From the NCBI RefSeq assembly GCF_010500215.1, contig NZ_JAAGOY010000007.1, positions 1,024,501 to 1,088,500 of the forward strand: a stretch of 64,000 nucleotides of DNA, written 5' to 3'. Of the stretch, positions 43,005 through 51,140 are shown one piece after another. The first letter of the stretch is position 1, and each line of letters begins with the position of its first letter. The DNA comes from Aliiroseovarius sp. PrR006. GTDB taxonomy: Bacteria > Pseudomonadota > Alphaproteobacteria > Rhodobacterales > Rhodobacteraceae. The translations under genes and the position numbers were made by a program. Below the pieces are notes generated by a model. It was not told the DNA's origin and ran no database searches. It was given only the letters and a program-made list of their open reading frames with translations.

Positions 43005-43928
43005 TCAGGTCCTTTCTGACAGGGCATGCACATCGCCACGCTTTGCATCGCCCAGATAAAGGCCAAAGCTGCGGGTGCGGAACTCAAGGGCGTACCGCGC
43101 CATCATGTCGGCGATGGCGGGGGTGGTGTAGGTAAGGGTTGGAAGGTCAGCGACGGGGATGGCCTGAAGGGGCGCGTCCACTTGCACGACATCGCTGGAG
43201 CCCAGGAAATAGGCGAAATGCTGGCCACGGCTGGCGTCGTCATAGACGGAATAGGCCGGTCCGAGTTTTGCTTGGATCCCGCGCGCGGCCAGATCGTCCT
43301 GCAGCTCCTGCCGCATTTGCCCGCGATCCGAGCGTTCGATCTGCGGCAGGCGGAACCCATCTGGCGTCTGCTCCAGCAGAACGGTGTCACCGACCGAGAC
43401 AATCGCACCGTAGATCGCGCGTCCCTCGGTTTGCTCCAGCGCGGCGCGTTCCAGTCCAAGGCTGAAATACTGGCCGCCTGCATAGCCAAGGCCCGGGCCT
43501 TCGGACTGGGTAAAGTCAGTCACCTTGCCGATCAGGATCTGGTGGTCGCCTGCGGGCAGGGATTTCCACGTGGCGCAGGAAAACTGCGCAATCGCGCCGT
43601 CGATCAGAGGGATGCCGTTTGCGTCTTCGCGATGGCTGACTTGGGCAAACCGGTCGCCTTTGAAGCTGGCGAAGGTGTTGGACACGTCCTCTTGCCCCTC
43701 GGCCAGAATATTCACCGCGAAATGCATGCTGCTTGCGAAAGCATCGAAGGACGACAGGAACTTGCCGGGGCAGACCAGCAGCAGGGGCGGGTCCATCGAC
43801 ACCGACGAAAACGAGTTCGCCGTGAAGCCATAGGGCGTGCCGTCCGGTGTGCGGGTCGTGACCACGGTGACGCCGGTCATGAACCGGCCAAAGGCTTGGC
43901 GCAGGGCGCGGGGGTCAAACTCGGTCAT
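43005..43928 (-). CDS. Flavin reductase component with an extra C-terminal domain, TgnA-like
   Basis: The 307-residue protein has the FMN-binding split-barrel reductase domain in residues 1-165 (ALRQAFGRFMTGVTVVTTRT, YGFTANSFSSVSMDPPLLLV). It then carries about 140 additional residues (AIYGAIVSVGDTVLLEQTPDGFRLPQ onward) that have Nudix-like strand order but no Nudix box. It supplies reduced FMN to the LLM monooxygenase. The ATG at 43928 overlaps the hydrolase stop by four bases (ATGA); a longer in-frame reading reaching 44594 is only a shadow of the hydrolase gene. Confidence 0.85.
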   Translation of the reverse strand: MTEFDPRALRQAFGRFMTGVTVVTTRTPDGTPYGFTANSFSSVSMDPPLLLVCPGKFLSSFDAFASSMHFAVNILAEGQEDVSNTFASFKGDRFAQVSHREDANGIPLIDGAIAQFSCATWKSLPAGDHQILIGKVTDFTQSEGPGLGYAGGQYFSLGLERAALEQTEGRAIYGAIVSVGDTVLLEQTPDGFRLPQIERSDRGQMRQELQDDLAARGIQAKLGPAYSVYDDASRGQHFAYFLGSSDVVQVDAPLQAIPVADLPTLTYTTPAIADMMARYALEFRTRSFGLYLGDAKRGDVHALSERT

Positions 43929-44704
43929 GTCCAAATCTCCTTTGCGAAGTCCAGAAGGGCCGCGTTCACGTCTGCGGCATGGGTCATCGGCATCATGTGC
44001 GCGGCACCGTCGATGATCTGCGCGCGGCCTTGTGGAGCGAGCGCCGCCATGGTTTGCGACATGGCAGGGGTCGAGTTCGGCTCGTCCGCGCCGGTCATGA
44101 ACAGGGCGGGGCAGGGCAAGGCGGTCAGCGCATCCGTATCTGGTCCGTCTTGATGCGCGAAGATGGTGTAGGCGGCTTTGTACGCCGCCGGGTTCACATC
44201 GGTCAGCCATGCGTGGCAGGCCTCGCGCTCGGGCGAGGCATCCGTGCCAAACCACCGCTCTAACGTGCCCGAGGGATCGGCCATCCGGACCCCATCCAGA
44301 CTGGCGGCGCGGGCCTGCACCGCGTCTAAGGCATCGGGGCGACGGCGATAGATCGCGTTCAGGGCCGCGACGCCTTGCACCTTCCCCGGATAGCGGATCG
44401 CCATATCTAGCGCGATCATTGCGCCCATCGAATGCCCGACCACCATCACCGGCCCGTCGGTCCCGGCGGCGATGGCATCGGTGTAGTCGGTCAGATCCAA
44501 ATCGCCCGCGGGCAGGGCGCTGTCCCCATGCCCCGGCATGTCCACGGCCACCGCGCGATAGTGCGGCGACAGCGCGTCCAGCTGTGCCCCCCATGCCTCG
44601 GCCCGAAGGCCGACGCCGTGAATGAACAGGATGGTCGCCCCCTGCCCAGCGGTGATCGCGGACAGGGTGGCGTGATCAGACCGCGGCCGGGTTGTCCAAG
44701 TCAT
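43925..44704 (-). CDS. Alpha/beta hydrolase, TgnD-like by context
   Basis: The 259-residue protein has an oxyanion-hole HGVG, the nucleophile motif VGHSMGAM (about residue 93), an acid in TGADEPNSTP and the catalytic His in DGAAHMMPM, in the alpha/beta-hydrolase order. It follows AA_synth with a 29-base overlap and precedes the flavin reductase with a four-base overlap. In the trigonelline route a hydrolase cleaves the N-methylformamide intermediate; the order of genes supports that type of job here. Confidence 0.82.
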   Translation of the reverse strand: MTWTTRPRSDHATLSAITAGQGATILFIHGVGLRAEAWGAQLDALSPHYRAVAVDMPGHGDSALPAGDLDLTDYTDAIAAGTDGPVMVVGHSMGAMIALDMAIRYPGKVQGVAALNAIYRRRPDALDAVQARAASLDGVRMADPSGTLERWFGTDASPEREACHAWLTDVNPAAYKAAYTIFAHQDGPDTDALTALPCPALFMTGADEPNSTPAMSQTMAALAPQGRAQIIDGAAHMMPMTHAADVNAALLDFAKEIWT

Positions 44705-45275
44705 GTCCCAGATCCTTCAGGTCCTGATAGCGGTCTCCAATGCGGTGATGGGGACGCCCGCTGGTGGCTGCACCCAGAACAACGACGATTTCGTCATCGC
44801 GCGGCGCATCCGGGATGGCGAACTGCAAGGTCAGATAGTGCGAGCGGCGCCCGGCGTCGTTCTTGTCCATCAACGGCACCATGATCGGCGCGTTCGCCGG
44901 ACCACGGGTGTTGGTGAACGCCAGATAGGATTTCGCGCCCACGGCTTCACGATAGAAATTGCCGAAACGTAGGGTGTGGATCAGGCCCGAGGCATGCTCG
45001 ACCTCGCCATTCAGACCGACGACAGCGGCCTTGCCATAGGCTTCGATCGCGTCACCGCTTCCGGCCAGTGCGATCATCCGTTCGGTCATCATTTCGCCCA
45101 GCACCGGGCCAAAGGCGTGTATCTCGGGTTTCAGGTCTTCAACGAAGCGTCCGGCCCACGGGTTCTTGACCACGGCGGCCACGGCGAACATGCGCCACGG
45201 GGTATCGGCGGGCTTGAACCCTTCGATCAGAACCTCTTCGTCATAGGTTACAATTTTGCGGATTTCGGGCGTCAT
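44676..45275 (-). CDS. AA_synth (DUF1185) family protein
   Basis: The 199-residue protein matches the amino-acid-synthesis/DUF1185 family: EVLIEGFKPADTPWRMFAVA, VVKNPWAGRFVEDL and KAAVVGLNGEVEHASGLIHT. Despite the family name, its biochemical role is unknown. It heads the ring-opening operon and is divergent from a LysR gene. ATG 45275 (MTPEIRK) follows AGGAG; longer in-frame starts reach 45329. Confidence 0.75.
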   Translation of the reverse strand: MTPEIRKIVTYDEEVLIEGFKPADTPWRMFAVAAVVKNPWAGRFVEDLKPEIHAFGPVLGEMMTERMIALAGSGDAIEAYGKAAVVGLNGEVEHASGLIHTLRFGNFYREAVGAKSYLAFTNTRGPANAPIMVPLMDKNDAGRRSHYLTLQFAIPDAPRDDEIVVVLGAATSGRPHHRIGDRYQDLKDLGHDLDNPAAV

Positions 45276-45352
45276 CTTGGTCTCCTGTTCGCTTGGCGAC
45301 ATCATCGGAACACCCTGATATTTTGACAAATGATAGATTTACTGGCTTAGGT

Positions 45353-45367
45353 ATTAGCAACACTAAT
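45353..45367. promoter_or_regulatory. Candidate LysR operator between the AA_synth operon and its LysR gene
   Basis: ATTAGCAACACTAAT is a perfect inverted repeat (ATTAG-N5-CTAAT) with the T-N11-A pattern of LysR sites, 14 bases before the LysR start and 77 bases before the divergent operon start. It could serve autoregulation and operon control together. Confidence 0.6.
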
Positions 45368-45381
45368 GGCTGGATTGACCC

Positions 45382-46233
45382 ATGAAGAAATCGCTTCCCC
45401 CGCTGACATGGTTTCGCGCGTTCGAGGCCGCCGCTCGGCACCTAAGTTTCACTGCTGCAGGTGACGAGATTGGTCTGACCCAATCCGCCGTCAGCCAGCA
45501 AGTGAAAGCATTGGAATCCCGGCTTCGCGTGTCGCTGTTCACCCGACATGCGCGCGGGTTATCGCTGACCGATGACGGGCGCAAATTGCTGCCGCAAGTG
45601 GGCGCGGCGCTTGGCACACTTGCCGCTGCGACCGAGGTATTTGACGCGGGCCCCACACAGAACCTTCTGACCATTGCGGCCTCGGTCAGTGTGGCCCAAT
45701 GGATCATTTCCCCGCATCTGCACGACTTCACGCGGACGCATCCGAATGTCCGCGTGCGCTTCCTGAGCGCGATCTGGCCGGATGAATTCAATGCCTCGCG
45801 CGCAGATGTCGAGATCCGCTTTGGGTCCGCCAAACAGGTCGGCAAGAATGCCGAGCTGCTGACTCCAGACGGGTTGGTCGCGATGAAGTCGCCGGCCCTG
45901 AGCGGCACCCTGCAAGACCTGCCGCTGATCGAGGCCGTCGGCACCTCGGGCGGGTGGAAAAGCTGGGCCGCGCAGATCGGTGGCCCGTGCGAACCCACGC
46001 TGTTTGCAGACTCTTTCGGCATGGCTCTGAATCTTACGGCCGAAGGAAATGGCGTGGCGTTGGTCAGCGAGATTTTGATCCAGAATGCGCTGGAAACCGG
46101 ACGGTTGGAACGTGCTCACCCGGCCTCGATCCCCAGCAACGAAGGGTATTATTTGTCGGTAAATGACCAAAACCCAGCCGCCACTGATTTCCGCGTGTGG
46201 TTGCTGGATTTGTTAGACAGAACAGATGGATAA
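45382..46233 (+). CDS. LysR-family regulator of the ring-opening operon, GcvA type
   Basis: The 283-residue product has the LysR helix-turn-helix (LTWFRAFEAAARHLSFTAAGDEIGLTQSAVSQQVKALE) of the GcvA subgroup and an effector-binding domain. It is divergent from the five-gene operon, which is the usual layout for a LysR activator and its target; the perfect inverted repeat sits between them. It converges with the symporter gene, with a three-base gap. Confidence 0.9.
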   Translation: MKKSLPPLTWFRAFEAAARHLSFTAAGDEIGLTQSAVSQQVKALESRLRVSLFTRHARGLSLTDDGRKLLPQVGAALGTLAAATEVFDAGPTQNLLTIAASVSVAQWIISPHLHDFTRTHPNVRVRFLSAIWPDEFNASRADVEIRFGSAKQVGKNAELLTPDGLVAMKSPALSGTLQDLPLIEAVGTSGGWKSWAAQIGGPCEPTLFADSFGMALNLTAEGNGVALVSEILIQNALETGRLERAHPASIPSNEGYYLSVNDQNPAATDFRVWLLDLLDRTDG

Positions 46234-46236
46234 AGC

Positions 46237-47166
46237 TTACGTGTAGGATGGCCGAATAGCGCCCCCGCGGGCCAGTACTCCGGCCAGCGCCAACCCAGAA
46301 ACCGCGTGCCAGATGCCCCAGAAGGCTGCGACCACGGCCATGCCGCCAAGCCCGCTGAAAAAGCCGAAGATCAGGATCAGCCCAAGGCCCGAGTTCTGAA
46401 TGCCCGTCTCGATCATGATGGCGCGGCGGTCAAAGGCGGACAGCCCGGCCAGCGTGGCGATGGCGAACCCTGCGCCCAACGCAAGCGCATTGTGGGCGAT
46501 GACAAGGGTGGCGACGGCCTCGGCATATTCCAAGAACAGCGCCCAGTTCGCGGCCAGCGCCAGCACGACGAAGGCGATGAAAATTCCCATCGACAGATAT
46601 TGCAACGGAGTGCGCAGTCGGCGTGTGATGTCTGGCCGTTTGGCGTTCAGCATCACGCCGAGGCACAGCGGTAGCACCAGCATGACGCCCACGGTGATCG
46701 CCACTGATACAGGATCAATCGAGGTTTGCTGCAAAATCGCGCGCGTCGGCTCGTACAGGCTGCCCCAGAACGCGATGTTCAGCGGCGTCAGGAGGATTGC
46801 AAAGATCGTCGCAAACGCTGTCATCGACACCGAAAGCGCAGCGTTCCCGCCCGCCCGATGGGTGATGAAATTCGAGATGTTGCCCCCCGGGCAAGCCGCC
46901 ACCAGCATCAACCCCAACGCAATCGACGGACGTGGATTGGTAGCCAGAACCAGACAGAATGTCAGCGCGGGCAGCGCGAGGAACTGCGATGCCAAACCGG
47001 TCAGCAGGGGCTTGGGCTCGCGGGCCAGCTTCTTGAAATCGCTTGGTTTCAGGTCAATCGCGATCGAGAACATGACGATCGCAAGCACGGCGTTCAGGAT
47101 CTGCAAACTTGTGGGCGAAAAGTTCAGCATCACCTCGTCAATGCCAGCTTGTGCTGGTGTACTCAT
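46237..47166 (-). CDS. Bile acid:sodium symporter family (BASS) transporter
   Basis: The 309-residue protein has about nine to ten transmembrane helices and the family motifs LVAACPGGNISNFITHRAGGNAALSVS and LGLILIFGFFSGLGG. BASS members carry small organic acids or sulfonates with sodium. ATG 47166 (MSTPAQAG) is used instead of an upstream in-frame start that lacks a membrane-protein profile. It could import the substrate of the neighbouring catabolic genes, but no direct evidence links it. Confidence 0.82.
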   Translation of the reverse strand: MSTPAQAGIDEVMLNFSPTSLQILNAVLAIVMFSIAIDLKPSDFKKLAREPKPLLTGLASQFLALPALTFCLVLATNPRPSIALGLMLVAACPGGNISNFITHRAGGNAALSVSMTAFATIFAILLTPLNIAFWGSLYEPTRAILQQTSIDPVSVAITVGVMLVLPLCLGVMLNAKRPDITRRLRTPLQYLSMGIFIAFVVLALAANWALFLEYAEAVATLVIAHNALALGAGFAIATLAGLSAFDRRAIMIETGIQNSGLGLILIFGFFSGLGGMAVVAAFWGIWHAVSGLALAGVLARGGAIRPSYT

Positions 47167-47354
47167 ACTGCTTCCCCCGTCCCGTGTATGGCGTCTCGGC
47201 CTGTAACCGATTGGTGACACGTCAAGTTTTGTACACCGACTGCCCTCTGGGCAAGCGATAAACGAATTGACCGCGGGGTCTGCGGGATTGCAGTCTTTGA
47301 ACTCCACTTCCAAGCGCCGAGCCGATTTTGCCCCGACAGAAGACTGAAAACCCT

Positions 47355-48206
47355 ATGGACGAGTTGCTGCGCGCGCGCCTTCGGCTGACGGATCGTGCGC
47401 ATCTCCGGCTGATAGGGTTACGCCTTCTGATGGGCTCGGTCGATCTGTTCAGCCGCACCCTGACCGGACAGGCCTTCTTCGCCCTGCGCGAGACCGAACA
47501 GGTGCTGCGAGAGCTTGATGGGCGAACGGGGCCGGATCTTGTGAGTGCGCTTTTAGCGATGCAGGGCGGCACCCGGATCACAGCGCGGGGGATTGAAAAC
47601 ATCCCCACCCAAGGTGCCGTGATCATTGGGGCAACGCATCCGGTTGGGACGTTCGATTTCATCTCACACGCGGGCGCGCTGCTGGACCATCGACCGGATC
47701 TGAAAGTCGTCGCCAACCGCGAGGCCGAACGGTTTCTGGGGGCCGACCGCATCGTCGCCGTGGACCTCGATCGCTCGGACAAAGTGCTGGGCGCACGGCA
47801 GACCCGGGCCGACATGCAGGCGCATCTGGGCCAAGGCGGCGCGTTGTTGGTCTTCGGCTCTGGGCGTGTGGCGGATATGGCGGGGGGGCTGCTGGTCGAA
47901 CCCCCATGGCGCACCGGCATCACCCGTGTGTCTGCGGAAACGGGTGCGCTGATCGTGCCCGCTTCCGCCGAACTGCGAAACTCGCGCCACTATTACCGCA
48001 CCCGAAAACTCGCCCGCATCCTGAGCGGCAACAACGAATATATCGGCCGCGAGGTCGCCTCGCTGCGCTATGTGTCCGAGTTGTTGGCGAAGCTGGGCGG
48101 CAGTTACGAGGTTTACTACGGGGCGACGCAACCACCGGGATCGACGCCAGAGGCCCTGAAGACGCTGGCCGAGGGTTTGATTCCGGGGTTGTATCGAGCT
48201 GAATAA
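47355..48206 (+). CDS. PlsC-like lysophospholipid acyltransferase family protein
   Basis: The 283-residue protein has the acyltransferase motifs: ATHPVGTFDF (an H-x5-D form instead of the usual H-x4-D), then a conserved region VFGSGRVADMAGG and IVPASAELRNS. It is probably a membrane-associated glycerol-phospholipid acyltransferase. A related HPTGIVD form is, to my recollection, common in alphaproteobacteria. The ATG at 47355 is preferred, though the ribosome site is weak and a TTG at 47328 is possible. Confidence 0.75.
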   Translation: MDELLRARLRLTDRAHLRLIGLRLLMGSVDLFSRTLTGQAFFALRETEQVLRELDGRTGPDLVSALLAMQGGTRITARGIENIPTQGAVIIGATHPVGTFDFISHAGALLDHRPDLKVVANREAERFLGADRIVAVDLDRSDKVLGARQTRADMQAHLGQGGALLVFGSGRVADMAGGLLVEPPWRTGITRVSAETGALIVPASAELRNSRHYYRTRKLARILSGNNEYIGREVASLRYVSELLAKLGGSYEVYYGATQPPGSTPEALKTLAEGLIPGLYRAE

Positions 48207-48451
48207 GCGCGTGTTGGGCGCAGGATACAGGGCGTACACGGCAGACCAGTCTGGCTCAAAACCTAACTCTTGATAACTGTCCTGCTCAACACTACGTTCT
48301 TCCTTGCATCAAGAGCGAGGCGTTTGCCTCCACCAACCTGCCAAACCCGGCAAGGTGGTCGCCCGAAAGGGGATGTGGCCAGTTCGGTAATGAATGGGTT
48401 TGCATCATCTAAACAGCGATCATCGCGCCGGTCTCAACCAAGGAGACCGAC
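48207..48451. other. Intergenic region before the Tat-exported protein gene
   Basis: No gene, tRNA or clear repeat is seen in these 245 bases. The 3' part carries AAGGAGACCGAC as the ribosome site of the following gene. The promoter is not obvious. Confidence 0.4.
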
Positions 48452-49060
48452 ATGATCTCACGTCGAAACTTTTTGAAGTCTGCGGCAGCCAGCACGACTG
48501 CGACACCTCTTGCGCAGCACGCGAGTGCCGACCATGACACATACCTAAAGCGTGGAAATAAGCATCCCTTACGCGCGGAACCGCGACGGCGCACAATCTA
48601 TTCAAAACCCGCCCCCGATGGTGGGTTGCGCTTGTATAGTGACGGTTCGCCCGACCCGCGACCACTTATCCGCACCCAGGTGTTAGAGCGCGCGTTTGGA
48701 AAAGGCGTTGAGCAGTCGCTCCTGCAGCCTGATCACTGGCGTATGATTGATGCGAGGTGGTTTGAAGGTGACGAACTTTTTGAGTTGAATGACGTCACCT
48801 CCTGGCAGTACGCAGTTTGGAAGGCCAACTACCACCCAGAATGTGAAGCCCATGACCTTCTTTATGATTTCTTTGGCAAAGGGGTGTTCCCCGGCGGGGG
48901 GATAAACAAAGACTACAATCTCGCGTTCTCGGAACACCCCTGTACGCCCCGCTTCGCCACGGTGACTCTTCTCAATGAGCATCGCCTGCCTGATCTGGTG
49001 GCGCGGATCACTGATCTTACCGAGTGGGTGTCAATTGAAATAGGCGACGGGAGGCTGTGA
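48452..49060 (+). CDS. Tat-exported protein of unknown function
   Basis: The 202-residue product starts MISRRNFLKSAAAS, a twin-arginine signal (SRRNFLK), and its next 30 residues are short hydrophobic and then basic. The mature part has no family I recognise; it includes DHWRMIDARWFEGDELFE, a KANYHPECEAHDLL segment with a Cys/His pair and an EHPCTPRF segment, which may bind a metal. It sits alone between an acyltransferase and tRNA-Arg, so the neighbours give no function. Confidence 0.65.
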   Translation: MISRRNFLKSAAASTTATPLAQHASADHDTYLKRGNKHPLRAEPRRRTIYSKPAPDGGLRLYSDGSPDPRPLIRTQVLERAFGKGVEQSLLQPDHWRMIDARWFEGDELFELNDVTSWQYAVWKANYHPECEAHDLLYDFFGKGVFPGGGINKDYNLAFSEHPCTPRFATVTLLNEHRLPDLVARITDLTEWVSIEIGDGRL

Positions 49061-49114
49061 TGCCTGCGCCGCGCAGCTTCTTCCCTGACGAGGCAAAGAA
49101 ATAAGAAGAATCTC

Positions 49115-49191
49115 TGGCGACCCCGGCAGGATTCGAACCTGCAACCTGCCCCTTAGGAGGGGGCTGCTCTATCCAGTTGAGCCACGGGGCC
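49115..49191 (-). tRNA. tRNA-Arg (anticodon CCT)
   Basis: The minus strand folds as a cloverleaf: the acceptor stem GGCCCCG pairs with CGGGGTC, the anticodon stem is GCCCC/GGGGC with loop CTCCTAA (anticodon CCT), the T arm contains GGTTCGAATCC, and CCA is encoded at the 3' end. It reads AGG codons. Confidence 0.97.
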
Positions 49192-49227
49192 GTTTGCGCA
49201 GGAAATAGGCAAGCGGGTCGGGCTTGT

Positions 49228-50286
49228 CTAGCGGCGTTTCAGGGTCTCACCTGCTTCGATCTTGGGCGTAAGCTCGATCCGTTCGCCGCCACCGGTGTCA
49301 CCACTTTCGGTGCTGCGGTCGGCGATGATTTGGGCAGCCGCGCGGCCGATTTCCTTGCGGCAGGCGTCCATCGTGGCAAGTTGACGGGGAAGACCGTCCA
49401 GAAGCTCGACCCCGTTAAAGCCCGCAAGGCCGATCTGACCCGGCACATTGATGCCTTTATCAAGGCAGTACAGAAGCCCACCCGCGCCGATCATGTCGTT
49501 CGAGTAGTACATGAAATCCAGCTCGGGCGTGCGTTCCAGCATCACCTCGGTCATCTCGCGACCTTTGGCCAGCGCCGATCCGCCTTCATAGAATTCACGA
49601 TCCGCGATCTCGATCCCTTCTTTGGCCAGCACCTCGGTGAAGCCCTCAAAGCGTTTCCGGGCGCGGTGGTCCAGCGGCATCTTGGTGCCAAGGAAGCCGA
49701 TGTTCTTGTAGCCTGCTTTCAGAATGGATTTGGCCATCTTGCGTCCGGCGCGACGGTGGGAAATGCCGACGCAGGCGTCGATCGCGTCGCCATCCGTATC
49801 CATGATCTCGACCACCGGAATACCTGCGGCCTTCAGCATCGCTTTGGCGGCGTCAGAATGCTCTAACCCTGCGATAATCACCCCGGATGGGCGCCATGAC
49901 AGCATCTCGTACAGCACTTTTTCTTCGCGCTTTGGGTCGTAATTTGTGACGCCGACAACTGGCTGCAAGGGCGTTTCGTCCAGCACCTCGTTGATGCCCA
50001 TCATGACTTCGGGGAAGACCATGTTGGACAGCGACGGGATGATCACAGCGACAAGGTTCACCCGCTGCGAGGCCAGCGCGCCCGCGATCTTGTTCGGCAC
50101 GTAACCCAGTTCCTTCGAGGCCTCCAGCACGCGGTCACGTGTGGCTTGACTGACATCGCCCCGATTTCGCAACACCCTGCTGACCGTCATCTCGCTGACG
50201 CCCGAGGCCTCGGATACGTCACGAAGGGTCAATGGGCGGCGGTTCGGGGGGGTCTGTCTGTCTGTCACGAAGGCATCCTTGAACAT
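49228..50286 (-). CDS. LacI-family regulator, GntR/gluconate-repressor type
   Basis: The 352-residue product has a LacI-type helix-turn-helix (LRDVSEASGVSEMTVSRVLR, then GDVSQATRDRVLEASKELGYVPN) and a sugar-binding periplasmic-fold domain (LVAVIIPSLSNMVFPEVMMGI onward). The wording matches the gluconate-repressor branch. No sugar-catabolic operon is adjacent, so its target is unknown; a half-palindromic ATGTTAGC site upstream may be autoregulatory. Confidence 0.88.
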   Translation of the reverse strand: MFKDAFVTDRQTPPNRRPLTLRDVSEASGVSEMTVSRVLRNRGDVSQATRDRVLEASKELGYVPNKIAGALASQRVNLVAVIIPSLSNMVFPEVMMGINEVLDETPLQPVVGVTNYDPKREEKVLYEMLSWRPSGVIIAGLEHSDAAKAMLKAAGIPVVEIMDTDGDAIDACVGISHRRAGRKMAKSILKAGYKNIGFLGTKMPLDHRARKRFEGFTEVLAKEGIEIADREFYEGGSALAKGREMTEVMLERTPELDFMYYSNDMIGAGGLLYCLDKGINVPGQIGLAGFNGVELLDGLPRQLATMDACRKEIGRAAAQIIADRSTESGDTGGGERIELTPKIEAGETLKRR

Positions 50287-50299
50287 ATGGGGTTGCTGT

Positions 50300-50315
50300 A
50301 TGTTAGCGATAGATA
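50300..50315. promoter_or_regulatory. Possible LacI/GntR half-operator
   Basis: ATGTTAGC at 50300-50307 matches half of the palindrome ATGTTAGCGCTAACAT known for this repressor type; the second half, GATAGATA, is poor. It lies 14 bases before the repressor start. Confidence 0.25.
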
Positions 50316-50348
50316 TCCGCTTGGCAATGCCCCAATTTCAAAGGGATG

Positions 50349-51140
50349 TTAGACTAACGGTTCCGCTAACCGCCTGACCAGCGCGTCTTGCACCGGAGGC
50401 GTTCCCGCCACCATGCCGCGCAACTGCGGATGTGGGTTGTTGAAGCGCGCTAATCCTTGGACCTGATCGGTCACTTTGCCGCCAGCCTCTTCAACGATCA
50501 GCGCCCCGGCGGCGACATCCCATTCCCATGTGGGGCGCAGTGTCATCATCGCGTCAAAGCGACCCTCGCCCACCAAAGATAGGCGATAGGCCAGCGAACT
50601 GCGGAACACGCGTTCGACCGGGGGAACGTCTCTATTCTGCCAGAAAGTGGGATCGAAATTGGGTTTCGCGGCAAGAACTGTTGCGCCTTCGATCCGGGTT
50701 TTAGGGCTGACGGTCAGGGCGGCGTCATTCAGTGTTGCGCCTTTCCCCCGGGCCGCGGCATAAAGCTTGCCACGTTCCGGCAGATAGACCACGGCAGCCT
50801 CGACGATGCCATTGCGCGCGACGGCAAGCGAATGCGCCCATGTGGTCGAGCCTTCGATGAAGCTGCGCGTGCCGTCGATTGGGTCGACAATGAACACCTG
50901 TTCGGCTTCTAGCCGCGCAGGATTGTCCTCGGTCTCTTCCGACAGCCAACCATAGCCGGGGCGGGCGCCGGTCAGCTCGTTCCGCAACATGCGATCCACG
51001 GCCAAATCCGCTTCGGTCACGGGGCCTTGCCCGCCGGGCTTGTCCCAGCGTTCGGCCGAGCCGTGAAAAAAGCCCGAGGCGATCTTGCCCGCTGCTTCCG
51101 CCGCGTCGATCAGAAGTCTTAGGTCATCAGTCACCGGCAA
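50349..51140 (-). CDS. Inositol monophosphatase/CysQ-family phosphatase
   Basis: The 263-residue protein has the IMPase metal sites: E in SEETEDN, DPIDGTRSFIEG (about residue 86) and WDVAAGALIVEEAGG near the C-terminus. Members hydrolyse inositol phosphate or 3'-phosphoadenosine 5'-phosphate (CysQ). The 3' end of pmbA overlaps its start, so the two are probably cotranscribed. The start is weakly supported: TTG at 51140 or GTG at 51134 are both possible. Confidence 0.85.
   Translation of the reverse strand: MPVTDDLRLLIDAAEAAGKIASGFFHGSAERWDKPGGQGPVTEADLAVDRMLRNELTGARPGYGWLSEETEDNPARLEAEQVFIVDPIDGTRSFIEGSTTWAHSLAVARNGIVEAAVVYLPERGKLYAAARGKGATLNDAALTVSPKTRIEGATVLAAKPNFDPTFWQNRDVPPVERVFRSSLAYRLSLVGEGRFDAMMTLRPTWEWDVAAGALIVEEAGGKVTDQVQGLARFNNPHPQLRGMVAGTPPVQDALVRRLAEPLV

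Noticed and set aside
43929-44594. Long N-terminal extension of the flavin reductase
   Set aside because: The in-frame extension is Arg- and Gly-rich and lies inside the hydrolase gene on the same strand in another frame; the ATG at 43928 has a ribosome site and an ATGA overlap.
40480-45275. Pyrimidine-degradation (Rut) operon
   Set aside because: The luciferase-like monooxygenase, flavin reductase, hydrolase and nearby RidA resemble the Rut gene types, but no RutB-type amidohydrolase, RutE or RutG permease is present, and DUF1185 with an ALDH fits the trigonelline-type set better.
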